A stretch of 64,000 nt of DNA from Lutraria lutraria (lineage: Eukaryota; Mollusca; Bivalvia; Venerida; Mactridae): positions 5,848,414 through 5,912,413 of the forward strand of contig OZ026835.1 of NCBI GenBank assembly GCA_964023205.1. Direction: 5' to 3'. Both the position numbers and the translations under genes were made by a program. Within the stretch, counting starts at the first letter, position 1; every line of letters starts with the position of its first letter. The notes beneath the pieces are model-generated. The model was not told the DNA's origin, searched no databases, and worked only from the letters and a program-made list of their open reading frames with translations. Shown piece by piece: positions 38,220-51,200 of this stretch.

Positions 38220-38900
38220 CCAGGGATTATACAATACAGAACAGATTTTTTATTTTTATTTTATTTAGACGTGTACAAAGTACATAGTCATATACATAGT
38301 AACAAAAACATACTTACATACATGGATAACATGGTAAACAGACAAAAGAAAGAAATAAAGAAATACATGTACATTTTGTACATAGAAAGAGGACAAACAT
38401 GTAAATATAATTAATTAGACAGGATGGTTGCTCTTAGCTCTAATGCATTTTTAACATACAGAGAGATTTTACGTAATTTTATATCATTTTCACTTTGTAG
38501 AAGTTGAATAGATTTAAACATGGAGGGCCTAGTGACATAGTAATTAGGAATATATTTTCTTCGTATTTCGATAAAACAGGGGCAAATACAAATAAAATGA
38601 AAAGTATCTTCTAAGTCTTGTGTGTTACAACATAAACAATACCGTAGGTTCCTGTCTATTCTACCATAACGACCGGTTGTAACACGAAGTGGTAAAAAGG
38701 AAAGTCTAAGTTTAGTAAAATATTGTCTAAGTATACATGGTAATGTATCTAAGTAGTTTTCATAACCAAACATTAATTTAGAATTACAATATGTGTCCAG
38801 AGCAGGACTTTGGTTTATTCCACATGACCACTCTTGAATGAATATATCAATAGCACGTTCTTTAAAATACCTAGGGAAAATCTTTAAGTTAACTGTTAAC
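38220..38900 (-). mobile_element. LINE 3' fragment (minus)
   Basis: The minus-strand ORF 38411-38773 (120 codons) reads as a LINE C-terminus: RLSFLPLRVTTGRYGRIDRN then CLCCNTQDLEDTFHFICICP, i.e. a Cys-x2-Cys...His...Cys knuckle followed by a basic helix. It probably belongs to the same kind of element as 8270-11335. The 3' UTR ends near 38245 in a T-rich (A-rich on minus) run. Confidence 0.7.
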
Positions 38901-41531
38901 TAATACAATAGGGGTAGCCTGTATGGGATTGGGAAATTATCACCTATAAAACCTGATCCCCATACATTGACAATATTAAAACAGTTAGAAATACTGAAGT
39001 TTAGGGGTACAAGAGGGGGTCGGTATAAACGCACATGGGACCTGAACGATGGTGTAAATTTACAAAACATTCAAGCACTTCCCCAAGAAATATCTACTAT
39101 AGTGCCAAATTTATCTCCTAGAACCAATCCTAAAATGAAAAAAAAATCCCAATATCATGATCTGAAGAGGATCAAATGTGAATCGTTCACTGTTTGCAAA
39201 GGCCAAACTTATATAAAAGTGTGTTGTATAAATCCAAGGTCAGTAAAAAACAAAAGTCTTGCCCTTTCAGATTACATATATCATCTAATGACTATGATAT
39301 TGTTGCTGTGACTGAAACATGGCTAGGGGGACCCTCTGACAAATCTTGCATTGCTGAACTTGTTCCCAGTGGTTACAAACTCAAGCATGTCCCTCGCTAT
39401 GGACGTGGAGTGGGAGTTGCAGTTGTATATAAAACTGTTCTAGATATTCAGCTTCTTACTTCCACCAATGATAAAGTTTTCACCGCTTTTGAACACATGG
39501 AATGCTTTGTAGCCATCAGGAACTATTCTCTGCGTCTGGCTGTTGTGTATAGACCACCACCAACCTCTAAAAACGGTCTAAAACTAGTTCTTTCCTGGAA
39601 AATGAGTGACCGTCGTTTCTGGCCAAACTTATAACAACAGAAAGTAACATCATAGTTGTTGGGGATCTGAACATCCACCTTGACAATCTTTTGAACTCAG
39701 ATTCTGTAAAGTTCACTAGTATATTACTTGAATCTTGCGGCATGGCAGCACGCTACTGGGGCAACTCACGTGACTGGCCACACACAGGATGTGGTAATTA
39801 CAAGAAACACCGACGCGTCTGTCTCACATGTAGAAATATCCGATCCTGGCCTACCTGACAACAGTGGAAAGACGTCACGTGATCATTTTGCAGTAGTCTT
39901 TAAAGCATGCGCTTCTAAACCTGCACCTATATCAGAAAAACTGTGAACTTAAGAAAGTTAAAATCGATTGACATCAATGAATTCAAAAGACATTGAATCC
40001 TCAGATATTTTGAAAAGTGGACTGCACACATCAGACGTGGATGAACTTGTTGAAGTGTATACCCATGGACTTTCATCACTAATTGACAAGCATGCTCCCC
40101 TCAAATCCAAAACCATAGTTTTAAGACCCTCGATCCTGTCCTTGGTACACTGAAGATCTACATGACGCCAAACATCTGAGACGAAAATTGGAGCGAAAAT
40201 GGCGAATGACTAAATAGACAATAGATCATGAAATATATAGGAATCAATGTTCGGCAGTCAACAAATTGTTAAAACAATCCAAAGTAAGCTATTACACGGA
40301 GAAGGTATAGTCCTGTGGTCGTGATCAGAAAGGGTTATTCAAGATAACTAAACATCTGATGGGTGAAGAAAAGGAAGTTGTGCTACCATCTGGTAATCCT
40401 GCTAAGATGCTTGCACAGTATTTCAGTGACTTCTTCATCAACAAAATTGAAGGAATACGTACTGAAATAGCCTCCAGTGCTCAGTCTAACCAACATGACG
40501 ACTGTGCTGAATTCGAAACACCCTTCAGAGAAGAGCAACTATCAGAATTTTCTCCAACATCTGAGAATGAAATCCGGAAACTAATAAGTAGATCACCAAG
40601 TAAATCATATGAACTTGATCCAATACCAACATGGCTGTTGAAGGATTGCTTAAATGAACTATTACCAATATTAACAAGAATATTCAATGCATCACTCAAA
40701 AGTGCTTAATATGTACCCACGGCTTTTAAACTGTGAGCTCCAGAATAAGACCACTAATAACGAAACCAGGCCTTGACCAAAATGTACTGAAAAATTACAG
40801 ACCTGTGTCAAACTTACTTTTCATTTCCAAAGTTCTTGAGAATGTAGTTGATGCTCAACTAGAAGAGCATTTAACACTGCATAATCTCCATGAAGAACGT
40901 CAATCAGCATACAGAAAATTCCACTCTACTGAAACTGCTCTACTTCGTGTGCAAAATGACATCCTTAATTTGTTCTCTAGATCAGAATAAAGCTACGGTC
41001 TTTGTAATGCTTGATTTATCAGCAGCATTTGACACCATTGATCACACCACTCTCCTACGTATACGCAGACTTGGAAAATCATTTCGGTATAACGGACAAG
41101 CCATTAGAGTGGATGAAATCCTATATCAGTGTGACCGCTACATGACTGTACGTGTGTATAGATGGTGAACTTTCAAAACCAGTACTGATGAACTACCTGT
41201 ATAGTATACCACAGGGTTCAGTGCTTGGTCCGAAGAACTACATCATGTACACAAAACCAGTGGGTGCAATCTGCAGAAAGCACCAACTGCAACATGATTT
41301 CTACGCCGATGACTCACAATTGTATATGGCATTCAAACCAAAAGATTGCGTCTCGCGTGATGAAACACTGCAACGAATTGAAGCTTGTCTGAAGGATATC
41401 TTGCACTGGATAAAAGCAAATTTGTTGAAACTAAATGCTGACAAAACAGAGGTAATCCTACGGAATGCCAGTTCTTGTTTGCATAAATTAATGGTGGATT
41501 TGTTGACTTATAAATTTGTCCATAGTTGTAT

Positions 41532-44357
41532 CAGAGACGTATAATACAAGAGATAGGCAACTCGTTCTTTGAGATAAGGAAATACCGGGAAATCTCGTAT
41601 GCGCCGCGGGATTTCTCACGCGATCAACAACCGCAACTGTCGTCCGCCATTTTGTATCATTGAGATACGGTTGCTTACGTCTCTGTTAATCAACTTCACT
41701 TCACAAATATCGAACACTAGCTGAATGCATAAAATTTAGAAAATTATTATTAGATCATTTCGTGTGTGTGCATATATATATTTATATACATACTCGACGA
41801 GTTCATTGAAATAAACAAGTAGAGTACTGAGTGGAGTTGCGTTGTAACTTGCGGTGGGTGGGGAAGGCCAGAACTTCAAAACTGTACTCGCTAAAACTCG
41901 AGAACTAATTGCTGGATTTAAATAATAAAAGTTATTTTGACTTTGTTGATACATGATTGATGGTTGCCCGAAGTTTCAATGCTCTCAGATTCGATTATAT
42001 GTCATAATTTATGTTTAAACTGATATCACCCTTAAAGTCTGATTATTCGAGTGAAATTCTAGTCCTAGCAAATACATCAAAACTGTACTCGCTAAAACCT
42101 CAGAACTATTAGTTTGATTTACATGATTCAAGTTATTTTGACTTTGTTGATATGTGGTTGATGGTTGCCCGAAGTTTCAACCCTCTAAAATGAGGATAAT
42201 TACCTCAGAATTCAAATCAAAATGGTTACGCTTTAAAGACTGAAAGTTTCACTGCAATTCCTGGCCGAGTCATAACATCAAAACTGTACTCGCTAAAACT
42301 CGAAAACTAATTTCTGGATTTCAAAAATTCAATTCTTTTTGACTTTGTTGATACATGATTGATGGTTGCCCGAAGTTTCAATGCTCTCAGATTCGATTAT
42401 ATGTCTTAATCTATGTTTAGACTGATGTCACTCTTAAAGTCTGATTATTCGAGTGAAATTCTAGGCCTAGCAAATACATCAAAACTGTACTCGCTAAAAC
42501 TTTAGAACTATTCGTTTGATTTCTATAATTCAAGTTATTTTGACTTTGTTGATATGTGGTTGATGGTTGCCCGAAGTTTCAACACTCTTAAATGAGGCTA
42601 TTTGCCTCAGAATTCAAATTTAAAATGGTTACGCTTTAAAGACTGAAAGTTTCACTGAAATTCCTGGCCGAGTCATAACATCAAAACTGTACTCGCTAAA
42701 ACTCGAAAACTAATTTCTGGATTTCAAAAATTCAATTCTTTTTGACTTTGTTAATACATGATTGATGGTTGCCCGAAGTTTCAATGCTCTCAGATTCGAT
42801 TATATGTCTTCATTTATGTTTAAACTGATGTCACTCTAAAAAGTCTGATTATTCGAGTGAAATTCTAGGCCTAGCAAATACATCAAAACTGTACTCGCTA
42901 AAACTTGAGAACTATTAGCTTTATTTCTATTATTCCATTATTTTAGACTGTGATAGTGTGTGATTGATGGTTGCCCGAAGTTTCAACACTCTCAAATGAG
43001 GATATTTACCTTAAAATTAAAATATAAATTGGCTACCCTTTAAAGACTGAAAGTTTCAGTTAAATTCTACGCCGGGTCATAACATTTGTGTTTATTCTAT
43101 ACAAGAAAAATTAAATATGTATATATTTTTTATTCTACTGATTTATTTGACACCTGTAGTTTTTCAAGTAAACTTCGTGATTTATTGGGTATTTCTTTTT
43201 CGCAAACACATTGTTTTTTTAATAATGGATTTTTCATTATTGAATGTTATCTGATTGTGCATATTAGTCTTGAAGTGTCCACATGTCAGCTGTAATAAAC
43301 AATGCATGACCATAAAACTTTTGATGACACATGTTTCTGATGATATCTATGGACCCATACTGTTCTGGGACCAGTAATTCCCTTGGTGATTGCACCAATT
43401 AACATCTAATATCGTAAACAAAACAAATTTTCACACAAGATAGCCACTTGATGTTAACTTCAAAGGCCTGCCAAAAATAACAAAATGTATGACATTGAAA
43501 AAAAAATGTGTTAGTATTTTTTTTCAATATGGTACATGTTGATATTAATAATATTATGCGATGACATATTAAATTAATAGATAAGCAACGCGCCGATCAT
43601 CTATGTGCAGCATTAGTAACAAAATTCCACAAAAAAATAAGAAAATCCATAGATCTATCATCTTTAAGATGATTCAGTCATGTTTTTTTGGTGACATTGT
43701 CAGTTTCCAACTGTTGTTTGTTGGAAACAGATTAATTGTTTCCATAATCGGTATATTCACCAAAAGTAATCTTAAATCTAGACATTCGTCATGCCATGAG
43801 AGAAAGTCTGAGGAAGACGTGATGTAAGTACTAGTGTTATACTCAAAAATAAATTACAGAGAAAAAATATAATTGGCAACTGCGCATGCATGTCGTGTTT
43901 ATGTAAGGACAATATATCAACTTCACACCTTCAAAAATAAGTGAGAGGTGTTGACTGATGAACAATGAATGAGGTCTATAAATTTCATTTTTTAAGGAAA
44001 TTATTTTATGTCGCTAAACAGAATAATCCACATTGTACACAAGCATCAATAAAAAATCGGTCATATTGTATAGTCGAAAACAGCAAAGATATATTAAAGA
44101 CCCTAAATTCTGACAGTTATGGATCAACGTCTCTAATATATTAAATATAATTATAAGTCTTTTTGTTTTCGATAATGTCACTCGCATGCCCTTTCCGAAT
44201 TATTCATATATACTGTATAATCGACAACACTATCCGGTCTCGTACCGTGTATACGTACTATATACCGAACTGAGCGATCACGCTAAATATCGCGATTGAC
44301 ATACGAGATATTGGGAGATTTCGCGTAGTTGCCTATCTCTTGTATTATACGTCTCTG
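41532..44357. mobile_element. 2.8-kb non-autonomous DNA transposon nested in the LINE
   Basis: A perfect 31-bp TIR starts CAGAGACGTATAATACAAGA at 41532 and its inverse ends at 44357. GTTGTAT lies directly outside both ends (41525-41531 and 44358-44364), an exact 7-bp target-site duplication. No transposase frame was found inside. Contents are six ~201-bp tandem units (41876-43083), then a block at about 43190-43475 shared with the element 856-3052. The ends have the CAG start also seen at 37598 and 44603. Confidence 0.93.
41876..43083. repeat. Six ~201-bp units in A-B dimer order
   Basis: TCAAAACTGTACTCGCTAAA starts units at 41876, 42077, 42278, 42479, 42681 and 42883, a step of 201-202 bp. 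Odd units carry GATACATGATTGATGG and TCAATGCTCTCAG wording; even units carry GATATGTGGTTGATGG and TCAACCCTCTAAAATG. The array therefore evolved as a ~402-bp dimer (three copies), a satellite-like higher-order structure inside a transposon. Confidence 0.93.
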
Positions 44358-44520
44358 GTTGTATATATTTACCCATATCATTTTGACTAACATGTTTGTA
44401 TTCATTAAATATTGTTTAACCCTAATTGTTTTAATCGTGATTGTACAGCACTTTTGAACGTGTAATTTAATTACATGAAATAAGGGCTATATAAATATGG
44501 TATAATAATAATAATATTTG

Positions 44521-45273
44521 TAATATATAGTGTCCCTGATGACATGTCCAGAGCTGGTCTCGGGTTCTGTGATTTGTCTGTGGATAAAACACTCCAAAAT
44601 ATCAGGGATGCTATATTACATATAGCATCCCTGAAAATATATAGGCCCTATATAGATACCTATAGACAATTAAAATGAGTTGAATCATTTAGTTATTAAA
44701 AGGCATTTCATAGAGAGCTCTTCATGAGCAGGTAGTTTTATTTATCTAAATTGGTCTAAATATATAACTATCTAGCATGCCGCATGAGTCATATATGATA
44801 ATTATAATTTATGCCCTATATTTGTTTGCGATTATTTTTGTGTTTGAGTCATTGACTATGTATATATGACTATATATATTATAATAATTATAAAATAATG
44901 TAGACTAGTGTCCCTGTTGAAACCCAATTACAACTAACTGCGACTGTAACACAAATCAGTGATACTTATGTTTTACGAGCTACGCCCATGGATCGTGCAT
45001 GTCTGTAGAATATTATACTTCAATTTGTGCATTATCCTACTTCAGTCCGAAGTACAATTATAGAAAAAAATATTAATAATATACACCGACAAGCTTACAA
45101 TTATTAATGTAATGTATAAAGTTAAATCTCAGAAAAATTCCATAAGTATCGCCTTTTAACTTTTAGAGCGTAGTAATTTCTACGTTAAAGTAAATTTCAC
45201 GGGCGACCGATTACGAATTTCTATTTTCGCACATGGTTTTGCTACATTTTCAACCTGATTCGCTTGAGTTGGA
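44521..45273. other. Region upstream of MEP50
   Basis: AT-rich spacer with one 31-bp palindromic element (44603-44633). The MEP50 promoter is presumably in the last few hundred bases, but I see no distinctive TATA box or initiator. Confidence 0.3.
44603..44633. mobile_element. 31-bp palindrome: two TIRs joined, with 7-bp TSD
   Basis: CAGGGATGCTATAT and ATATAGCATCCCTG are perfect inverted arms around TAC. AAAATAT flanks both sides exactly (44596-44602 and 44634-44640). The arms match the ends of the 79-bp element at 37598-37676, so this looks like an internally deleted copy consisting only of its ends. Confidence 0.8.
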
Positions 45274-48200
45274 ATGGATCAAACACCCGCAGCTATGGAT
45301 AGACACTTGGAGGTTGTGCAGTGTCACAAAGGTAGGTTACTATTTTGTCCATAATTGGCGTTTTATTCCTCAGAAATCCAAATGAAAGACATCGTTTGTT
45401 ACCCCACCCACTGCCCATTTTTTCAGTTTCTTTGTAAACATCTCTTCATTATTTCTTATTGTTTTATCGCGATATATGAAAACACGTGGTTTTACCTACG
45501 TTGAATTAATCTGCATTGTAAGCAAACTATTTGTGAAGAGGATAAAGGATTAATTTAATAGTGAAATTTATGTGGACTGTCACTGTTATCATGTTAGTGT
45601 AAATCATTGTGTTCCCAGCATGAAGGGACAATGGTATACTCTTGCTTGTTTTTTTTTCTTCAGAAGATGGTTGATTTGTTTACATTCTTTAGTTTGAAGT
45701 TCATCTTGAATGTTGCCATTTTGTCAGTGTTGTTGCCACTTTGTTATGAATTCATTTGGTACCTTATAATGAAATAAAGGTTGCTTTTCCATTCATACAT
45801 GTATGATCAGCGTCCATTTATGTATCCGTTATCACTTAGTTCCATAAACAGTTACTGTACATGTCTGTCGTTCGAAATCATGCGTTATTTTCTTTTTGTT
45901 GCCAGCATTTAGAAAGATATTATTTTTATCTATATAAATGAGTTTGGCAAGGTCCAAACTTCTGGTAACAATGTAAAATTTAAATGAAAGAAACACCCCT
46001 TTGATGGGTTTGTGCAATCCCAGCCTTTGAATTAATTTTTTGTGACAAGTTGCCTGACTATATACTTGATGAAGGAAACTCTCTAAACTAGGTTGTCCCC
46101 GAATAAACTAAAACTTGTAAAAGGAGGAAAAAAATACCTTCAGGCAGGGGCCAACCCACTAATTGGAAGACTGCAATCCTATGGCTTTGCAGTCTTCAAA
46201 TTAGCACTCGCCCGATCGCCCTGGCGAGTTAAAAAATCATTTCTGCTCGCCCCACGGACGAGTAAAATTTCCGATTCTTGATCCATTGCACAGAACAATC
46301 AAAATCTGTCACCCAAATTTTGTATGACATCCATAAAAATCGGCAACTTATCAGTCATATTTAAATTGACCGTGTCAATGTATGTTGTTTGTTTGCACCT
46401 ATCAACACCAATTTTAATTGCTCCAAGCTGTGATTCATTATGCAGATGATAATTTCATCCAATTAGTCGTGTGGTTTTCTTTCTGCATCGTGAGTGGAAC
46501 TGGATAAAGTTTGTACCATACTGTACGGTCCGTGTCGTATTTTCCGAAAATTGTTACACAATTCACTCTTGATTTTTAAAATTTATTTTTGTTTTGATCG
46601 ATAGTTGTTCGATATGTTAACGTTCGATACGAACTGAACCCTATATACCATTTTTCGTATGATACGAGAACTGGTACTCAGCCCTACAATATACCATTAT
46701 ATAGTAAGTTCATAACAGCCTTAACAGTAATAACCATGTTGAAGAAAGAAAAAATAATCTGAGTTATGTTGTATTTACAGATGGAGGTATACTACTTGGT
46801 GCCTCCAGTTTAACTGGCAGGTACTGGTATGGTTCACTATGGTATTACCAGAACCCAGAGTTAGCACCAGATGTTGAAAAATGTACAGCAGGTGTACAGT
46901 TAGAAGCTGGACTTACTGATGCTTGCTGGGTAGATGATACAAGAGTTCTTGTTGCTATGGACACAGGTAATTGTCTTCTAGAATTATGGATAATTAATGC
47001 ATATTTGTAGCTCATCTTTGAGTTAATAGTAATTTCTGATATTATTTAAATGCCGTTTGGGTCATCCTTAAAAATGTTTGTTTGCTGTTACCCGACCCAG
47101 AAAATTTTCATTGGGTAGGTACATGTAGGTTGGATTGTTTTTTATGCCCCCTCGGGGCATTGATTGTCATGTCCGTCCGTAATAGGTTAAGTAGCTTCAA
47201 CCGTTTCGTCTAGCACCAATACCGCTTGCTAGAACGCTTTGATACTTACACAGTTGTTGCGTATGATCAATTTATTGACTTATAAATTGTATTACACCAC
47301 CATGATGTAATGTTACATAAAATATGGCAGCATTTTGTTTTGCTGATTAATTAAACAAAGAAGCACATAGTTGTCTGTTAGAATTGTCAACGCGATGTCA
47401 AGTATAATGGTGCAACCTTAGAACACATAATGTCTTGTCATCATAAGTTGAAAGTTTCAGAAGTTCATTATTAATTTAGTATTGTTTATAAATTTGACAA
47501 TCCTAAACAGAACTTCAAGAGTTACGGGCCCTTGACTTTGAAAATTTGCTATATTTTAGCTTGTTTACACTCTAGCGCATTCATTTATTCACCAATCCTA
47601 ATCATATTTTCAGTAAATGTGTATAACCAAAAGATCTTGGACAATTTCGATTATGGGCAAAATCGGACCAGAACTTCAAGAGTTATGGGCCCTTGACTTT
47701 GAAAATTTGCTATATTTTAGCTTGTTTACTCACTAGCGCCTTCATTTATTCACCGAACCTAATCATATTTACAATGAATGTGTATGACCTTATGGTTTTG
47801 GACAAGTTCAGTTATGGGTGGAATCGGACCACAACTTCAAGAGTTATGGGCCCTTGGATTAGAAAATTTGCTACGTTTTAGCTTGTTTATCAGTATTATA
47901 CCTTCATTGTTGGTTTTGATCTCAAAATCTACGTAAAAATGAGTTTTACGAGATGGAAACTATATTACCTGGTCATTAATTATTGGCCTTTGTTCTCAGG
48001 TGAGCGATAAAGGGCCAATGTGGCCCTCTTGTTTAGTTAAACAGTTCAGCGTTTTTTTTCCCTTCTTTGGACGGGTCCGGTAAACGGACCCGTTCCCAAT
48101 CTCTACCGGACCCGTTCCAATTCAAGCACGGACCTGTACCAATTTGATCAATATTGCCCTTTTCCCAATTTATTTTAAAATATCAGTCAATATCGTCCGA

Positions 48201-51200
48201 AACCACCTAATAATCACAATCTCTAACACAAATTTTACTGCCGATAACGGCATTTTCACGTGTACGATGTTAGATCGAATAATTCTGAGTACGAAAAAAA
48301 AAAAGGTAGACTGGTTTGCCGTATAATTACGATAAAACATGTGGCGCTTGGAAAGAAAACGAAACCAGTCGATTTCCCGAAAAAGAGTCAAACCAAAAGT
48401 ATAAATCACGACAGTATACATGTAAAAAACTTTAACAGAAAGTGGCTCTACTTCCAGACATCGAACCAATTTTGACTTTATGTCTCTATTGCGCCCAGCT
48501 GAGAGTGTTAACCGATTTTCGGGTCGAAAATGAGAAGTTAACTTACGTTCTCGTTTCGTTACGTCAAAGACCTAGTATGTATAGGTCTTTGGTAACGTGT
48601 AGTGTTAGAGCAGAACACGATCAGCAGTGCATGACAACCAGGTAGACCTTACTCTATGCAATGATAATTTAAGGCTCTTGATCCTGATTCTTAATAATAT
48701 TCATGAGAAAGTTGATGAATGTAACATGTTGTGAACTTTTCACAGGCACACACAAGCGAAACCAGAGTGTCAGATACTCATGTTTTTTGGGGGACTGACA
48801 TTGGACCAAATTTGACATCATGTCCCTTGACTAAAAAGAATGTAGTTTATTCTCCTAAACCCCCTACAGTAGAATTTTATGGTCTTGAAATAAAGTTTTG
48901 ATAAATAAGATCAATAAAGTAGGCTAGCTCTTTGTTTGCAATCAACAAGGTTCTAACCTATTGATAATCAAATGTAGGGAGTAGATATGTATGCTGTTTT
49001 TCCCTTTTCTAAGGCCCCACCACCTTTTCTGTAAAGGTAGGCCCATAAGTGTTCTTTCATGTGAACATGCTGTATAAATACACGACTATGATGGCTTTGA
49101 CTTTTTTGCTTATTAATAAATGTGATCCAATATTATTTTTCACATTTTTATGTGCATAAACCTATGAAACAAGATCATAAAAGTAACCTAGATTATAAAA
49201 CTTACTGAAAGAAAGCAGAATCATTTATGTGACTTGCTAAAACTGTAATTTATTCACCTTATATAAAATTCCCAATTTGCCTTATTTCGCGACATGAAAT
49301 TCCCAATTTGGCACTTTTCACGACGCGAAAATTCCCAATTTGATCGGTACCGGACCCGTTCCCAATGAGGTGAAAAAAAACGCTGCAGTTCCTTTTGTCT
49401 TCACCAAACTTGTCCATTATTATATGGCTATAATCAGCAAAATATCCTGTCACCCTTGACTTATGGCCCTTGATTCAGCATGTATTACAGTCTGAAATTA
49501 AGGTTTGAAATATGGTTGCCCGAAACAGAAATTTTAGCTGCTTTTGATTTATTAATGAAAATTTGGTTGTCTGAACCAAAGTTTTGGTTGTCCGAATGAA
49601 AAATTGGTTGTCCCGGACAACAGGACAACTGCTAATTTTGCAGACTGGTATTAATTATCTAAATTTATGATTTTTCAGGACCCAACAAATTCGAATATTC
49701 ATGGTTTACTGTATTTTTCCCCACTGAGAGAAAAATTTCCCCTCCCTGTCCTCACATCAACTATTGTCAATTTTAAACTTTGATGGAGCTATTCTACAGG
49801 TCAATTTTACAATCTTTTTATAAGATATTTGTGTTCTCTAAAGGCTATAATCAAAGCACTGAGAGTACTGTCAGAAGCAAAAGTTAAAACGTAGTACATA
49901 ATATCTGGAAGATGTGCATTAGATAATACCAAAAAGCTCAACCAACTCTAGGCACCATTTTTCAAACTCAAATGTGTAATTATATTGTTTGGACTAATAA
50001 TTTCCTCAAAATAGTCAGTTTTGGCTCAGTGAAATGAAGACGTTTTTGTAGAGGTTCACTTGTCATGTTCCCAATTCTGTTAAAGTTGATAGTAAACTCA
50101 TATCATCATTTCCTGTTCACTGTAAAACATGCCTGACTCTTAAAACTTTGTAATTGTATGTAATAATAGAGTTAGTTTTTCCTTCATTAGTGTTAACTCT
50201 TTAGTATGGTGGCATAAAGGGGACATAGAAAATATTTTATTTACCACGTGCGCACGTAATAGCTACTGCGTGCGCACGTGATAGATACTGCGTGCGTACA
50301 TGATAGCTACTGCGTTCACATTTGATAGGTACTGCGTGCGCATGTGATAGGTACTGCGTGCGCACGTGATAGCTATCACGTGTGCATGCAGTAGCTATCA
50401 CGTGCGCACGCAGTAGCTATCACGTGCGCACATAGTAGCTTTCACGTACGCACATAGTAGATATCACGTGCGCACGCCGTACCTACTATGTGCGCACGCG
50501 GTAAATAAAATATTTCCTATGTCCCCTTTATGCCACCGTACTTTAGCGATTTGGTTGAGTTTTCATTTATTTTAAGTTTTATGTTGAAGATATTTTTATT
50601 AAAGATGTATTGTATACAAACCCATCTCGCAAATAAGAAATTCATTCCGCAAGTCGAGTGCATTCCGTACTTTATATCTACCCGCTAGGCGGAGTGGTGT
50701 CCTCGCCCTGCTAGTGTCTTTTAGCGATTCCCATGTATATGGTAGTGAAGCGTACTATGAATGAAACTTTTGTACGGATGAATACTGAATTATTAAACTC
50801 AATAGTTTTACAGTTGGAAATGCCATTACTATGCAATTATTCAAAATGAACATAATCCTGCAATATATCCAACTTGTATCATAACTGCAATCGGTAGAGT
50901 TATACAACCGATGGTACTATTTTTCAACGCGAATGTATGGCGTCACGTTTTTTTTTCCAAAACAAAACTGGGTGTATAACTATAGAAGCACTCGCTTCGC
51001 TTTTGCTTCTAAAAAATGAATTTTTATATTTTATTTATATAAATAGGAAATTAAGTCAAACTATTCGAACAGGGACATTGGGCATAGGCCCAAAATATGT
51101 ATTCAGAGGTTTATTTTGTATTTTTTACATCAATAGATGTGTGCTAAAGTGTAGCCTTTATTTACAGGTTATTGTAATCTCAGATTTTTCTGCACTAAAC

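Larger units (their letters stand above)
38940..44520 (+). mobile_element. L2/CR1-like LINE, decayed and split by a DNA transposon
   Basis: Plus-strand segments in three frames rebuild a LINE: an N-terminal part (38967-39311), an apurinic-type endonuclease (39194-39634: VTETWLGG, GRGVGVAVVYK, LAVVYRPPP), a linker (39728-40153), then RT (40359-41544) with NVLKNYRPVSNLLFISKVLE, VMLDLSAAFDTIDHTTLL, PQGSVLGP and HDFYADDSQLYMAF (catalytic Asp-Asp). At least five frame changes and several stops make it inactive. At 41531 it is interrupted by a 2.8-kb TIR element; after 44364 the LINE's 3' tail resumes (GTACAGCACTTTTGAACG, then GGGCTATATAAATATGGTAT) and ends in an (ATA)n run near 44515. Confidence 0.85.
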
